This document shows positions 52,629 to 61,148 of a DNA stretch of 64,000 nucleotides, piece after piece. The DNA is from Rubrivivax albus. GTDB taxonomy: Bacteria; Pseudomonadota; Gammaproteobacteria; Burkholderiales; Burkholderiaceae_C. The first letter of the stretch is position 1, and every line of letters begins with the position of its first letter. The notes under the pieces were generated by a model. That model was given only the letters and a program-made list of their open reading frames with translations, made no database searches and was not told the DNA's origin. The position numbers were made by a program, and so were the translations under genes. Where the stretch lies: the NCBI RefSeq assembly GCF_004016515.1, contig NZ_SACT01000008.1, positions 207,363-271,362 on the forward strand. Reading direction: 5' to 3'.

Positions 52629-52656
52629 TTGACGCCAACCCGCCACCGCGTACATG
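52629..52656 (+). promoter_or_regulatory. Candidate sigma-70 promoter before the paired secreted proteins
   Basis: TTGACG at 52629-52634, a 16-base spacer, then TACATG at 52651-52656. The -35 fits well, the -10 matches three of six. It sits about 70 bases before the next start, in a 172-base gap after a possible terminator. Together they suggest a separate transcript for the following two genes. Confidence 0.35.
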
Positions 52657-52725
52657 CTCTCGCTCGCGCGCCGATGGACGGCCGCCGGCTGCGGTCGTTG
52701 CCGCGCCGCCATCAAGGAGCATTCC

Positions 52726-53532
52726 ATGAAGATCAGCCGCATGGCGGCACCGTTCCTCCTCGCTGCAACGTCGTTGGCACCGGCATGGGCCGCCGTCGAG
52801 GGGTACACGGTGGTCGACCCGTTCGGAGACACGGTGATCGACGGCAACGTCTGGGCCGACCAGGATCGCATCCGCGGCCTGACCGGCACCGCGCTGCGGC
52901 TGATGCAGCGCGACGTCGGTGCCGACACGTCCAACAGCGACGGCACCGCCTTGAGCTGGAGTGCGGCGCTGGCGCGACCGACGCCGGTGACGCAACTCCG
53001 TGGCATCGTGCGCGTCGGCGCGCTCGACCTGACCAACTGCGCGGCGAACACCGGCTACAACGCCCGCGTGCGGGCGCGGCTGCTGGGCACGTTCTTCAAC
53101 ACCGGCGTGCGCACCACCGGCAGCAACCTGGGCGACGTGCTGGCCCAGGTGTGGCTGGCCCGCTCTGCCAGCACCGGTGATGCCCCCGGCGTGCTGCGCG
53201 TCGAGGGCTGGGTGGGGGTCTGCCAGGACAGCACCTGCCAGGGTGCGCGACAGATCGGCACCACCGTGGCACTGGGCACGGCCAATGTCGGCGACAGCGT
53301 GACCCTGGCCGTGGAGTGGGACCGTGCGGCCAAGACCTTCCACTTCATCCGCGACAACGGGGCTGCCTCCGGTGCCGTGGCCTACACGGTCAACGACAGC
53401 ACCGAACCGTCGGTCTCCTTCAAGACCGTCGGCACGCGGACCGAGGTGCCCAACTGCACCGCCGCGCGCGCGTCGGCGTCGATCGACGCCACCTTCGACA
53501 CCATCAGCGTCAACGTCAAGGCCAGGCCATGA
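52726..53532 (+). CDS. Secreted protein of unknown family, paralogue A
   Basis: A 268-residue protein with a signal peptide (MKISRMAAPFLLAATSLAPA, cleavage after AWA near 23) and a strong AAGGAG ribosome-binding site. The mature part is beta-rich with four to five Cys, including the pair in GVCQDSTCQG near 167-173 and one in VPNCTAARAS near 241. It is clearly related to the next gene (shared openings, RDxG, TRTEVxxC near the C-terminus). No enzymatic motif seen. May be a glycan-binding jelly-roll; that is a guess. The downstream gene overlaps by 4 bases. Confidence 0.82.
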   Translation: MKISRMAAPFLLAATSLAPAWAAVEGYTVVDPFGDTVIDGNVWADQDRIRGLTGTALRLMQRDVGADTSNSDGTALSWSAALARPTPVTQLRGIVRVGALDLTNCAANTGYNARVRARLLGTFFNTGVRTTGSNLGDVLAQVWLARSASTGDAPGVLRVEGWVGVCQDSTCQGARQIGTTVALGTANVGDSVTLAVEWDRAAKTFHFIRDNGAASGAVAYTVNDSTEPSVSFKTVGTRTEVPNCTAARASASIDATFDTISVNVKARP

Positions 53533-54341
53533 GCAAGCGTCGACTCACCTCCATTGCGCTGGCGCTCGTTGCCGGCAGCACCATGCTCCCTGCGGCGGCG
53601 GCCGAGAGCTACACGCTCTGGGACAACTTCAACAACGCCACGGCCATGAACCCCGACCGCTGGAGCGGCCTGGAGCGCACGCGCATCGTCAAGGACGGCG
53701 TGGCCCGCTTCACGCAGCGGGACATCGGCACCCAGATCAGCGACGACTCTTCGTCCGCCGCCAGCTGGGGCATGAACATCCGCGATGCGACGGACGCCAT
53801 CCGCCAGATGCGCGCCGTGGTCACGATGACCGATTACGTCGTGGAGGGCTGCCCCGAGAACACCCAGCGGGCGTCGGTCGCCCAGGCGCGCATCATCGGC
53901 GAGTTCTTCAACGCCGGCGCCGGCGTGCCGACCAGCCGGATCGACGACGTCGGCGCGGTCGTACGCCTCGTGCGCCAGAGCAACTCCAGCGACGGTGCCG
54001 GCGTGATCCGGGTCGAGGGTGTGGTCTACCGGTGCCTGTCGAGCGACTGCAACTCGGTCACGGGCCTGGGCAGCGTCGATCTCGGCGCCAGTGCGCTCAA
54101 CACGGCCGAAACGCTGCGCGTCGAATGGGAGCCCGAGCTGAATCGGTTCAACTTCCAGCGCGGCAGCAACGCCAAGCAGAGCGTCACGTACGAGGTCGGC
54201 GACAGCCAGCCGCCGTTCCAGTTGTTCCGACAGATCGGCACGCGCACGGAAGTGGCCAGCTGCTTCTCGAGCGCACGGCGTTCGGTCAGCGTTTCGGCCA
54301 AGTTCGACAACTTCGCCGTCAACAACTCCGCCGCGCCCTGA
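53529..54341 (+). CDS. Secreted protein of unknown family, paralogue B
   Basis: A 270-residue paralogue of the preceding protein. Signal peptide to about Ala25 (LALVAGSTMLPAAAA). Shared elements include FTQRDIGTQISDDSSSAA, a Cys pair in YRCLSSDCNS near 168-174, the strand LRVEWEPELNRFNFQ and IGTRTEVASC near 240. The two probably arose by tandem duplication and are coupled by ATGA. No known domain recognised. Last gene of the rightward run, ending just before a convergent inverted repeat. Confidence 0.82.
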   Translation: MSKRRLTSIALALVAGSTMLPAAAAESYTLWDNFNNATAMNPDRWSGLERTRIVKDGVARFTQRDIGTQISDDSSSAASWGMNIRDATDAIRQMRAVVTMTDYVVEGCPENTQRASVAQARIIGEFFNAGAGVPTSRIDDVGAVVRLVRQSNSSDGAGVIRVEGVVYRCLSSDCNSVTGLGSVDLGASALNTAETLRVEWEPELNRFNFQRGSNAKQSVTYEVGDSQPPFQLFRQIGTRTEVASCFSSARRSVSVSAKFDNFAVNNSAAP

Positions 54342-54352
54342 CACGCGGCGGG

Positions 54353-54386
54353 CCCGCGACCCGGCGCCTCAGCGACGGGTCGCGGG
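54353..54386. terminator. Bidirectional inverted repeat between convergent genes
   Basis: CCCGCGACCCG at 54353-54363 and its exact reverse complement at 54376-54386, with a 12-base loop. It begins 12 bases after the plus-strand stop and covers the end of the convergent glycosyltransferase gene. No T-run on either strand. The perfect 11-base stem at a convergent junction suggests termination or transcript stabilisation on both sides. Confidence 0.5.
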
Positions 54387-55856
54387 TGGCAGGCTGTCCA
54401 GGAAGCGTTGCCACTGCGGCAGCACCTGCTCGGGCCGATAGGCCTGCGACACGCGTTCGCCGGCCCCCACCAGAGCATGGCGCAGCGCGGGCGCCACCGG
54501 GTCGATCACCTCGGTGACGGCGCGCGCCAGGTCCGCGGGCGAGTAGGTCTCGAAGTAGGCCGCAGCATCGCCGAAGATCTCCCGATGCACAGGGATGTCG
54601 GAGGCCACGACGGCGCCGCCACAGCGCATCGCCTCCACTCCCGAGAAATCGAAGCCCTCGCCCAGGCTGGGGCAGACCGTGGCCGCGGCATGGTGGTACA
54701 GCAGGCGAAGTTCACCCGCAGGCACCTCCTCGAGCATCTGCACGTCACCGCTGGCCAGCCAGGGCCTGAACCGGTTGACGATGCCGGCGTGGTCCCAGCC
54801 CAGGCTGCCCACGATGAGCAGCTTGAGTTCCGGAAAGCGCTCCAGGCGGAGCTGCTCCCAGGCCGCCAGCAAGGTCGCATGGTTCTTGCGCGGCTCCAGC
54901 GTCGAGACCATCAGCAGGTACTGGTGGCCGGGGCCGATCCAGCGCATGGCATCGGCCTCGGTGCCCTTGACCTGCTGGTTGCGCCGCGTGCGCACGATCT
55001 CGAACAGCCGACCGGCCGAGGTCTGCTCTGGAAAGTAGTGGTGCGACACCATGTTGTGGACGGTCACGCACCGTGGCTCCACCTGCGGGAACACCGTCAG
55101 CAGGTCGCGCCGTGTGGCCTCGGAGACGCAGGCGAACCAGGCCCCGTCCTTCACGTTGCGCGCCAGCGCGTGGTAGTGGGACGCCTGGTGGAACGACTTG
55201 TCGGTGATGGTGTGGGGCATCAGCAGCGGGATCGCATCGTGGTAGCGCACCACCATGTGCGTCCCGGCCGTCACGCGGCCCGGATAGGGGGTCTCGGCGA
55301 TCATGACGTCGAAGCCGCGGGTGTCGATGCGCGGATACAGCGGGCCTCCCACCCTGCGCGTGGACAGGCCGATGGCATGCGCGAGGTTCCAGGGCACGCG
55401 CGCGACACGCATGTGGGCACTGGCCACGGTGGGCAGGTCCTCCACGGGCAGCGTGCGAGCGAACAGGTCACGCCACACGAAGTCGCGGAACGGTTCGCCG
55501 TCGAACCAGCCCAGTGGTTCGCGCAGCCCGATCGCCGCACGCGAGACGAATCGCACGGGGGCCAGCGTGGCGCGCAGGGCGTCGGCCAGGCGCTCGCCGA
55601 TGCGCGGGCGTTCGCTCGGCCGCAGCGACACCACCACCCGGGACAGGCGATGGATGCGCTGGTCGATGCTCAGGCGCCGATAGGCCGGGGTGTCCGGATG
55701 CGGCAAGCCACGCGCGATGACACGGTTGCTGCTCTGCAGGAGTCCTTCGACCTGCAACCCCGGCAGGGTGGTGAGGCCACGGAAGAGCAGTCGCGCCTCC
55801 TGCGGGATGCCGGCATGGCCATCCAGGGCAGGGCGCATTTCCAGGAGGATCTTCAA
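54369..55856 (-). CDS. GT4 family glycosyltransferase
   Basis: A 495-residue GT-B enzyme. N-terminal KILLEMRPALDGHAGIPQEA is the acceptor-side opening. The donor site has MVSTLEPRKNHATLLAAWEQ near 308-327, LLIVGSLGWDHAG near 340, and the EX7E-type EGFDFSGVEAMRCGGAVVAS near 397-416. Longer than average because of an insertion of roughly 100 residues after the N-terminus. Last of three coupled glycosyltransferase genes; overlaps the next by 4 bases. Product linkage unknown. Confidence 0.92.
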   Translation of the reverse strand: MKILLEMRPALDGHAGIPQEARLLFRGLTTLPGLQVEGLLQSSNRVIARGLPHPDTPAYRRLSIDQRIHRLSRVVVSLRPSERPRIGERLADALRATLAPVRFVSRAAIGLREPLGWFDGEPFRDFVWRDLFARTLPVEDLPTVASAHMRVARVPWNLAHAIGLSTRRVGGPLYPRIDTRGFDVMIAETPYPGRVTAGTHMVVRYHDAIPLLMPHTITDKSFHQASHYHALARNVKDGAWFACVSEATRRDLLTVFPQVEPRCVTVHNMVSHHYFPEQTSAGRLFEIVRTRRNQQVKGTEADAMRWIGPGHQYLLMVSTLEPRKNHATLLAAWEQLRLERFPELKLLIVGSLGWDHAGIVNRFRPWLASGDVQMLEEVPAGELRLLYHHAAATVCPSLGEGFDFSGVEAMRCGGAVVASDIPVHREIFGDAAAYFETYSPADLARAVTEVIDPVAPALRHALVGAGERVSQAYRPEQVLPQWQRFLDSLPPATRR

Positions 55857-57001
55857 GGTTCGGGGGCTTCCGCAGGTGCGCGGCCCGCCAGCAGGCGGCG
55901 GTACAGCGCGATGGTCTGATCCGCCATTGTCTCAGCGCTGAAGTGGCGGGCCCAGCGCTCCCGGCCGGCCTGCCCGCAGCGCACGCGCAACGCCGGGTCG
56001 GCCAGCAGCCGATTGAGCGCCGCGCCCAACGCTGGCACGTCGCCGGGCGGCACCTGCAGGCCACTGACCTCGTGCCGGTGCAGCCAACCGATGCCCGAGC
56101 CCGGGATGTCGCTGGCCACCACCGGCACACCGCGTGCCATGGCCTCCAGCACCGCCACACCATAGGCCTCGGCGCGCACGGTGGAGGCCATGCAGAACAG
56201 CTCGGCCAACCGAAAGTACGCCTCGACGCTGTCGGCCGAGAGCGGCCCGACGAACTGCACCCGGTCGGCCACGCCGGCCTGCTCGGCCAGGGCGCGGTAG
56301 CGCCCCAGATCGGGCCCACCGCCGCCGATGACGATGTCTACGTCGGGCGGCAGCATGGGCACCACCTTCACCAGCAGGTCCCAGCCCTTGTAGTAGGTCA
56401 TGCGGCCCAGCGCAAACACGATGCGCCGTCCGGCATGGCGCTGGCGGATGCGTTCCAGGCGGCGCGCCGTCGGCTCCCCGGGCACTGGCGCGCCGATGGG
56501 AATGACCACGACCTTCTCGCGCACCAGGCGCAGCCAGGGCGAACTGGCCGCATAAGGCGGGCTGGTGGCAATCACGGCGTCGGCCCGCCGGAGCAACCAC
56601 CGCTGCAGCGGCTCATAGGCGTGCCGTGCCACACGCTGGCGCACCACGTCACTGTGCCAGTGCAGCACCACGCGGCCGCGCGGCCGCGCCACCCACACGG
56701 CCAACGCGGCGAGCGGATCCGGCATGTGCACATGAACGATGTCGTAGCCGTCACGGCGTCGGCGCAGTTCGCTGACGAGCCCCGGCGCCATGGACGTCGA
56801 CATCAGCATCCCGAACGAACCGGCGCGGGTAACGCGTACGCCCAGCGAGTCGACTTCCTCTGCATTCGGTCGGCGCTTGTGGGCGCATAGGACCTCGACC
56901 TGCAGACCGGCACGGACGAAGCCGGCGCTGAGGTCACGGGCCACCGCCTCGATGCCGCCGTGGTCCGGTGGGTAGAACTTGGAGACCTGGAGGACCTTCA
57001 C
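55853..57001 (-). CDS. GT4 family glycosyltransferase
   Basis: A 382-residue GT-B enzyme. It opens with VLQVSKFYPPDHGGIEAVAR near 3-22 (the GGI/GGAER acceptor loop), DIVHVHMPDPLAAL, then VFALGRMTYYKGWDLLVKVV near 196-215, GGGPDLGRYRALA and RAEAYGVAVLEAMARGVPVV near 287-306 with the EX7E glutamates. Resembles WbdA/PimB-type mannosyltransferases. 4-base overlaps on both sides join it to its neighbours. Confidence 0.94.
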   Translation of the reverse strand: MKVLQVSKFYPPDHGGIEAVARDLSAGFVRAGLQVEVLCAHKRRPNAEEVDSLGVRVTRAGSFGMLMSTSMAPGLVSELRRRRDGYDIVHVHMPDPLAALAVWVARPRGRVVLHWHSDVVRQRVARHAYEPLQRWLLRRADAVIATSPPYAASSPWLRLVREKVVVIPIGAPVPGEPTARRLERIRQRHAGRRIVFALGRMTYYKGWDLLVKVVPMLPPDVDIVIGGGGPDLGRYRALAEQAGVADRVQFVGPLSADSVEAYFRLAELFCMASTVRAEAYGVAVLEAMARGVPVVASDIPGSGIGWLHRHEVSGLQVPPGDVPALGAALNRLLADPALRVRCGQAGRERWARHFSAETMADQTIALYRRLLAGRAPAEAPEP

Positions 57002-58125
57002 CGGCCCGTGCCCTTCCCGACTTGCCAGCGCGCCTCCAGCACCTGCCGCAGCTGCGCGCCGGCGGCGGCCCAGGTCAGGGTGGCCGCGCGCGCCAGGCCG
57101 CGGGCCCGCAGGTCCGCACGCAATGCCGCATCGTCGACCAGGCGCTGCAGTCCGGCAGCGATGCCCGCGATGTCCCGCGGATCGACGTACAACGCAGCGT
57201 CGCCGCAGACCTCAGGGAGCGACGCCGCGTGAGCGGCCAGCACCGGGCAGCCCTCGAGCATGGCCTCCAGCGGCGGCAGCCCGAATCCCTCGTAGACCGA
57301 CGGGAAGGCCAATGCATCAGCGTGCCGGTACAACGCTACCAGTAGCGCGTCGTCGACCGAAGTCAGGACCAGCGTCCGGTCGCCCACGGGCGAAGTGCCG
57401 GCGTCGGCGAAGACGCGCGGGTGGCTGCCGCCGGCCAGCACCAGCACATGCGCCGGCGCATGCACCCTTGCCCAGGCGGCCTGCAGCACGGCAAGGTTCT
57501 TCGTCGGATTGGCGCTGCCCACGGCCACGACGAAGCGGCGGCCCTGCAGGTCGGGCGGCAGATCGGCCGGCATGACGGCGCCGATGTGGTCGGCACCACC
57601 CGGCACGATGTCGAAACGCGATGCCGGCACCTGCAGCGCGGCAGACAGGCGGTCGCGGGAAAAGCCGGAGATCGTCATCAACGGGTCGGCGCGCCGGGCC
57701 AGCCGCCGGAACAGCCACCGGTACCAGCGCCGAAAAGGCGCGGAGTATGCCTCGGGATGGTCGAACACCGCCGCGTCATGCAGCACGCTGCCCAGTCGTG
57801 CGGCCCACGCCGGCGCCGAACCGGACAGGCACAACAAGCGCCCCTGCCGCGCCGCCCAGGGCAGCGCCACCTGCTCCCAGCCATGCAGCCCGCCGGGCCC
57901 GGCCCAGGACAGCGTGCGCACCCGCACCGCGCGCAGCGTGGGCACCTGTGCGCCGGGCGGCACCAGCAGCGTCCAGGTGCGGCCGTCCGGGTGCCCCGCC
58001 AGGCTGGCGTCCAGGGCCACGAGGAGGTGGCGCGCATAGCGCTGCACGCCCGTCGTGCGCTGCGCGCAGAACTTGCCGTTGACGAACACCGGCCGCAGTG
58101 GCGGCGCCGGCTCCCGCGCCGTCAA
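56998..58125 (-). CDS. GT4 family glycosyltransferase
   Basis: A 375-residue GT-B enzyme. The N-terminal VNGKFCAQRTTGVQRYARHL near 14-33 is typical of the WbpY/MtfB-like mannosyltransferase group. TISGFSRDRLSAAL near 153, FVVAVGSANPTKNLAVLQAA near 197-216 and YEGFGLPPLEAMLEGCPVLA near 283-302 mark the donor site. It overlaps the adaptor gene of the type I secretion system by 4 bases, so sugar transferases and secretion genes share a transcript. Confidence 0.93.
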   Translation of the reverse strand: MTAREPAPPLRPVFVNGKFCAQRTTGVQRYARHLLVALDASLAGHPDGRTWTLLVPPGAQVPTLRAVRVRTLSWAGPGGLHGWEQVALPWAARQGRLLCLSGSAPAWAARLGSVLHDAAVFDHPEAYSAPFRRWYRWLFRRLARRADPLMTISGFSRDRLSAALQVPASRFDIVPGGADHIGAVMPADLPPDLQGRRFVVAVGSANPTKNLAVLQAAWARVHAPAHVLVLAGGSHPRVFADAGTSPVGDRTLVLTSVDDALLVALYRHADALAFPSVYEGFGLPPLEAMLEGCPVLAAHAASLPEVCGDAALYVDPRDIAGIAAGLQRLVDDAALRADLRARGLARAATLTWAAAGAQLRQVLEARWQVGKGTGR

Positions 58126-59459
58126 TGCTCGCGGAAGCTTCGCCGCAGACCGGACAGCAGCGGATCCAGCAGGAAATCCAGTGCCGTGCGGTCGGAGGTC
58201 GTGACGAAGACTTCGGTGGCCATGCCGGGGTGCAACGTTACACCCGCGGACTGCACCTCCGTGGCCGGCACCTCGACCTGGATCAGGAAATACGGCGGCC
58301 CGCCCTGCGGGTCGTGCAGCGCATCGGCCGAGACCTGCACCAGCGTGCCGTCGAGCAGCGGCACCTCGCGCTGACGCGCGCCCAGGAGCCGCACCTCGGC
58401 CTTCAGCCCGGGGCGCAGTTCCGACACGGCGTCCGGCCCCACCCGCGCCTCCACCACCAGCGGCACGTCCACCGGCACGATGTCCACCAGCGGCTCGCGT
58501 GGCCCCACGGCGGAGCCCACGGTGTTGACACGCAGGCTCACCAGCCGCCCGGCCACCGGCGCGGTGACCACCTGACGGCCCGCGGTGTCGCTGCCAGCCC
58601 GCAGGCGCTCCTCCAGGTCGACCACCCGGGCCCCGGCTTCGGCCAGTTCCTCGCTGGCCTGCTGCACGTAGGCGGCACGCAGGCTCTCCATGCGGCCGGC
58701 CAGTTCGGCACGCCGCTGCCGCGCCTGCGCCGACTCGGCCCGCGCACCCTCGATGCGCGCCTCGTAGTCGGCCACGCCGCGCTGCAGCGTCATCACGCGG
58801 CTGCGGTTGACGAAGTTCTCGCGCGCCAGCGCCTCGTTGGAGGCGATCTCCTCGCGCAGCAGGGCCAGGGCCTGCGTGGAGGCCGCGTCGTTGCGGCGAT
58901 GGGCCGCGATCTCGGTGTCGATGTCGGCGATCTGGGCCGCAGCCGCCTGCAGCTGGCGGTCCAGCGACTGGCGGCGCGCCAGGAAGTTGGCCCGTTCGCG
59001 GGCCAGCGCCTCGCGCCCACGCACGTCATCGGCACCCGGCGGCAGCGTGCCGGCCCAGGCCGATGCCAGTGACCGCTCCGCGGTGAGCCGATCCACGCGC
59101 AGGCGCTCGGTCAGCAGCTGCGCCTGCAGCAGGTCGACGCTGGAGGCCACGCGCTCGTCCTCCAGCATGATCAGCGTCTGCCCGCGCGCCACGGCCTGGC
59201 CCTCGCGCACCAGCACCTGGGCCACGATGCCGCCATCGCGGTGGCTCACCGTCTGGCGGTTGGCCTCGACCTTGACGCTGCCGCCACCGACGATGGCCCC
59301 GGAGATCGGTGCGGCGACGAACCACAGCAGCGCCACCGCGGCCCAGCCGGCCAGGGCCAGCAGACCGGCGCGGCGCCAGCGTGCCAGCAGAACCGCCAGA
59401 TAAGGCGCGGCTTCGGGCCCGGGCGACGCGGCAGCGGCGGGAAACTGGGTCACGCTCAT
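58122..59459 (-). CDS. Type I secretion periplasmic adaptor (HlyD family)
   Basis: A 445-residue membrane-fusion protein. One membrane segment lies near residues 31-54 after a short cytosolic N-terminus. A lipoyl/barrel half-motif (VSHRDGGIVAQVLVREGQAV near 72-91) precedes long coiled-coil helices (about 110-275). The closing barrel has VTAPVAGRLVSLRVNTVGSA near 294-313 and ends HPGMATEVFV. Family matches PrtE/HlyD. It overlaps the ABC gene by 4 bases. No TolC-type outer-membrane partner is in the window. Confidence 0.94.
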   Translation of the reverse strand: MSVTQFPAAAASPGPEAAPYLAVLLARWRRAGLLALAGWAAVALLWFVAAPISGAIVGGGSVKVEANRQTVSHRDGGIVAQVLVREGQAVARGQTLIMLEDERVASSVDLLQAQLLTERLRVDRLTAERSLASAWAGTLPPGADDVRGREALARERANFLARRQSLDRQLQAAAAQIADIDTEIAAHRRNDAASTQALALLREEIASNEALARENFVNRSRVMTLQRGVADYEARIEGARAESAQARQRRAELAGRMESLRAAYVQQASEELAEAGARVVDLEERLRAGSDTAGRQVVTAPVAGRLVSLRVNTVGSAVGPREPLVDIVPVDVPLVVEARVGPDAVSELRPGLKAEVRLLGARQREVPLLDGTLVQVSADALHDPQGGPPYFLIQVEVPATEVQSAGVTLHPGMATEVFVTTSDRTALDFLLDPLLSGLRRSFREH

Positions 59460-61126
59460 GCGGCACCTCCGGCAATCGCCGTCGGCCTCGGCATCACGCT
59501 GTCGACCGAACCCTCATGCTCGACGGCGCCGTCACGCAGCACGAGCACACGGTCGGCCGCCGCGAGCACGGCCCGTCGTTGCGACACCACCACCACGGCC
59601 ATGCCCGCGGCCTTGAGGCCCCGCAAGGCCTCCACCAGCGCGCGCTCGCCCTCGGCATCCAGGCTGGCGTCGGGTTCGTCGAGCACGACCAGTGGTGGGT
59701 CGCCGTACAGGGCCCGCGCCAGGCCCACACGCTGGCGTTGGCCCCCCGACAGGCGCACCCCCTGCGGGCCGTCGAGCGGTGTGTCGTACCCGGCCGGCAG
59801 GCGCAGCAGCAACTCGTGCACGCGGGCACGCTCGGCCGCGCGCAGCACCGCCGTGGCGTCCGGCACGCCCAGGCGCGCGATGTTCTCGGCGACCGTGCCG
59901 GCAAACAGCGCCACGTCCTGCGGCAGGTAGCCCACGCACGCACCGAGCCGGTCCGCGTCGTAGGCCGAGAGCTCGGCGCCGTCCAGGCGCACCGTGCCGG
60001 CGGTGGGCGGCACCGCGCCCACCAGCAGACGCACCAGGGTCGACTTGCCGGCGCCGCTGGGGCCCAGCACGGCCAGCACCTCGCCAGGATCGACGCCGAA
60101 GCTCACGCCGCGCAGCACGGGCCGCGTGGCGCCCGGAGGCACATACTGCAACCCCTCCACCTGCAGCACACCGCGCGGGCGGGGCAGTTCGGTCTTCGCG
60201 GCGGCCTCGTCGCCGCCAGCCAGCAGCGTGCGCAATCGCCGGTAGGCCGCGCGCGCCTCGACCACCGTGCGCCAGTTGCCCACCAGCAGTTCCAGCGGGG
60301 CCAGCGCCCGCGCCAGGATGATCGTGGTGGCCAGCATCACGCCCGGCGTGGCACGCTCGCCGATCACCAGCCAGGCACCGACACCGAGCATCACCACCTG
60401 GACCGACTGGCGTGCCACCCGGGACAGCGCCGTGACCGCGGCGCTGACGGCCGACAACGACAGTGCGCGCGCCTGTCCCAGGTCGCTGGCCGCCAGCCAG
60501 CGCGCCACCACCGCCGGCACCATGCCCAGGGCCACGACCGGCTCGGCCTGGCGCACCGCTGCGTCGATCTGTCGCGCCGCGGCACGATTGGCCTCGCCCA
60601 GCGCCTCGATGGGCGCCCGCGTGAGGCGTTCGTTCACCCACGCCAGCAGCACCAGCGCCGCCACGCACGCGGTGGCCAGGCCACCGAGCACGGGGTGGAA
60701 GAGGAAGATCAGCGCAAGGTAGAACACCGTCCAGGGCGCGTCCAGCAGCGCCAGCACGCCGGCGCCGGAAACGAAGGCGCGCACGCGGGCCAGGTCCTGC
60801 AGGCCTTCGCGCGCCGCTGGATCCTCCGGCCCGGCGCGCAGCGCGCGCGCAATCAGCGTCGGCCCCAGCTCACGTTCACAGAGCAGGCCCATGGCCGACA
60901 GCGTGCGCGCCCTGTAGTGCTCCAGCACCCCCATCAGCGCCAGCGTGAAGAGCGCGATGGCCGCCATCACCAGCAGCGTTTCCACGCTGCGGGTGGTCAG
61001 CACCCGGTCGAAGACCTGGAGCATGAACAGCGATGGCGCCAGCAGGGCCAGGTTGGCCACCATGCTGAAGACCAGGGCGGTGCGCAGCGGCGTGCGCAGC
61101 AGGTGCAGGAGGCGCTGTGTCGTCAT
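59456..61126 (-). CDS. Type I secretion ABC transporter (PrtD-like)
   Basis: A 556-residue half transporter with six membrane segments (residues about 10-290) then an ATPase domain. Walker A is LGPSGAGKSTLVRLL near 353, the signature RLSGGQRQRVGLARALY near 457, Walker B PPLVVLDEPDASLD near 477-490. There is no N-terminal C39 or C39-like domain, so it belongs to the serralysin/PrtD type that exports repeats-in-toxin proteins without cleavage. It lies 22 bases downstream of the RTX gene. Confidence 0.95.
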   Translation of the reverse strand: MTTQRLLHLLRTPLRTALVFSMVANLALLAPSLFMLQVFDRVLTTRSVETLLVMAAIALFTLALMGVLEHYRARTLSAMGLLCERELGPTLIARALRAGPEDPAAREGLQDLARVRAFVSGAGVLALLDAPWTVFYLALIFLFHPVLGGLATACVAALVLLAWVNERLTRAPIEALGEANRAAARQIDAAVRQAEPVVALGMVPAVVARWLAASDLGQARALSLSAVSAAVTALSRVARQSVQVVMLGVGAWLVIGERATPGVMLATTIILARALAPLELLVGNWRTVVEARAAYRRLRTLLAGGDEAAAKTELPRPRGVLQVEGLQYVPPGATRPVLRGVSFGVDPGEVLAVLGPSGAGKSTLVRLLVGAVPPTAGTVRLDGAELSAYDADRLGACVGYLPQDVALFAGTVAENIARLGVPDATAVLRAAERARVHELLLRLPAGYDTPLDGPQGVRLSGGQRQRVGLARALYGDPPLVVLDEPDASLDAEGERALVEALRGLKAAGMAVVVVSQRRAVLAAADRVLVLRDGAVEHEGSVDSVMPRPTAIAGGAA

Positions 61127-61148
61127 CCTTCGTGTGTCCGGCGGGTGG

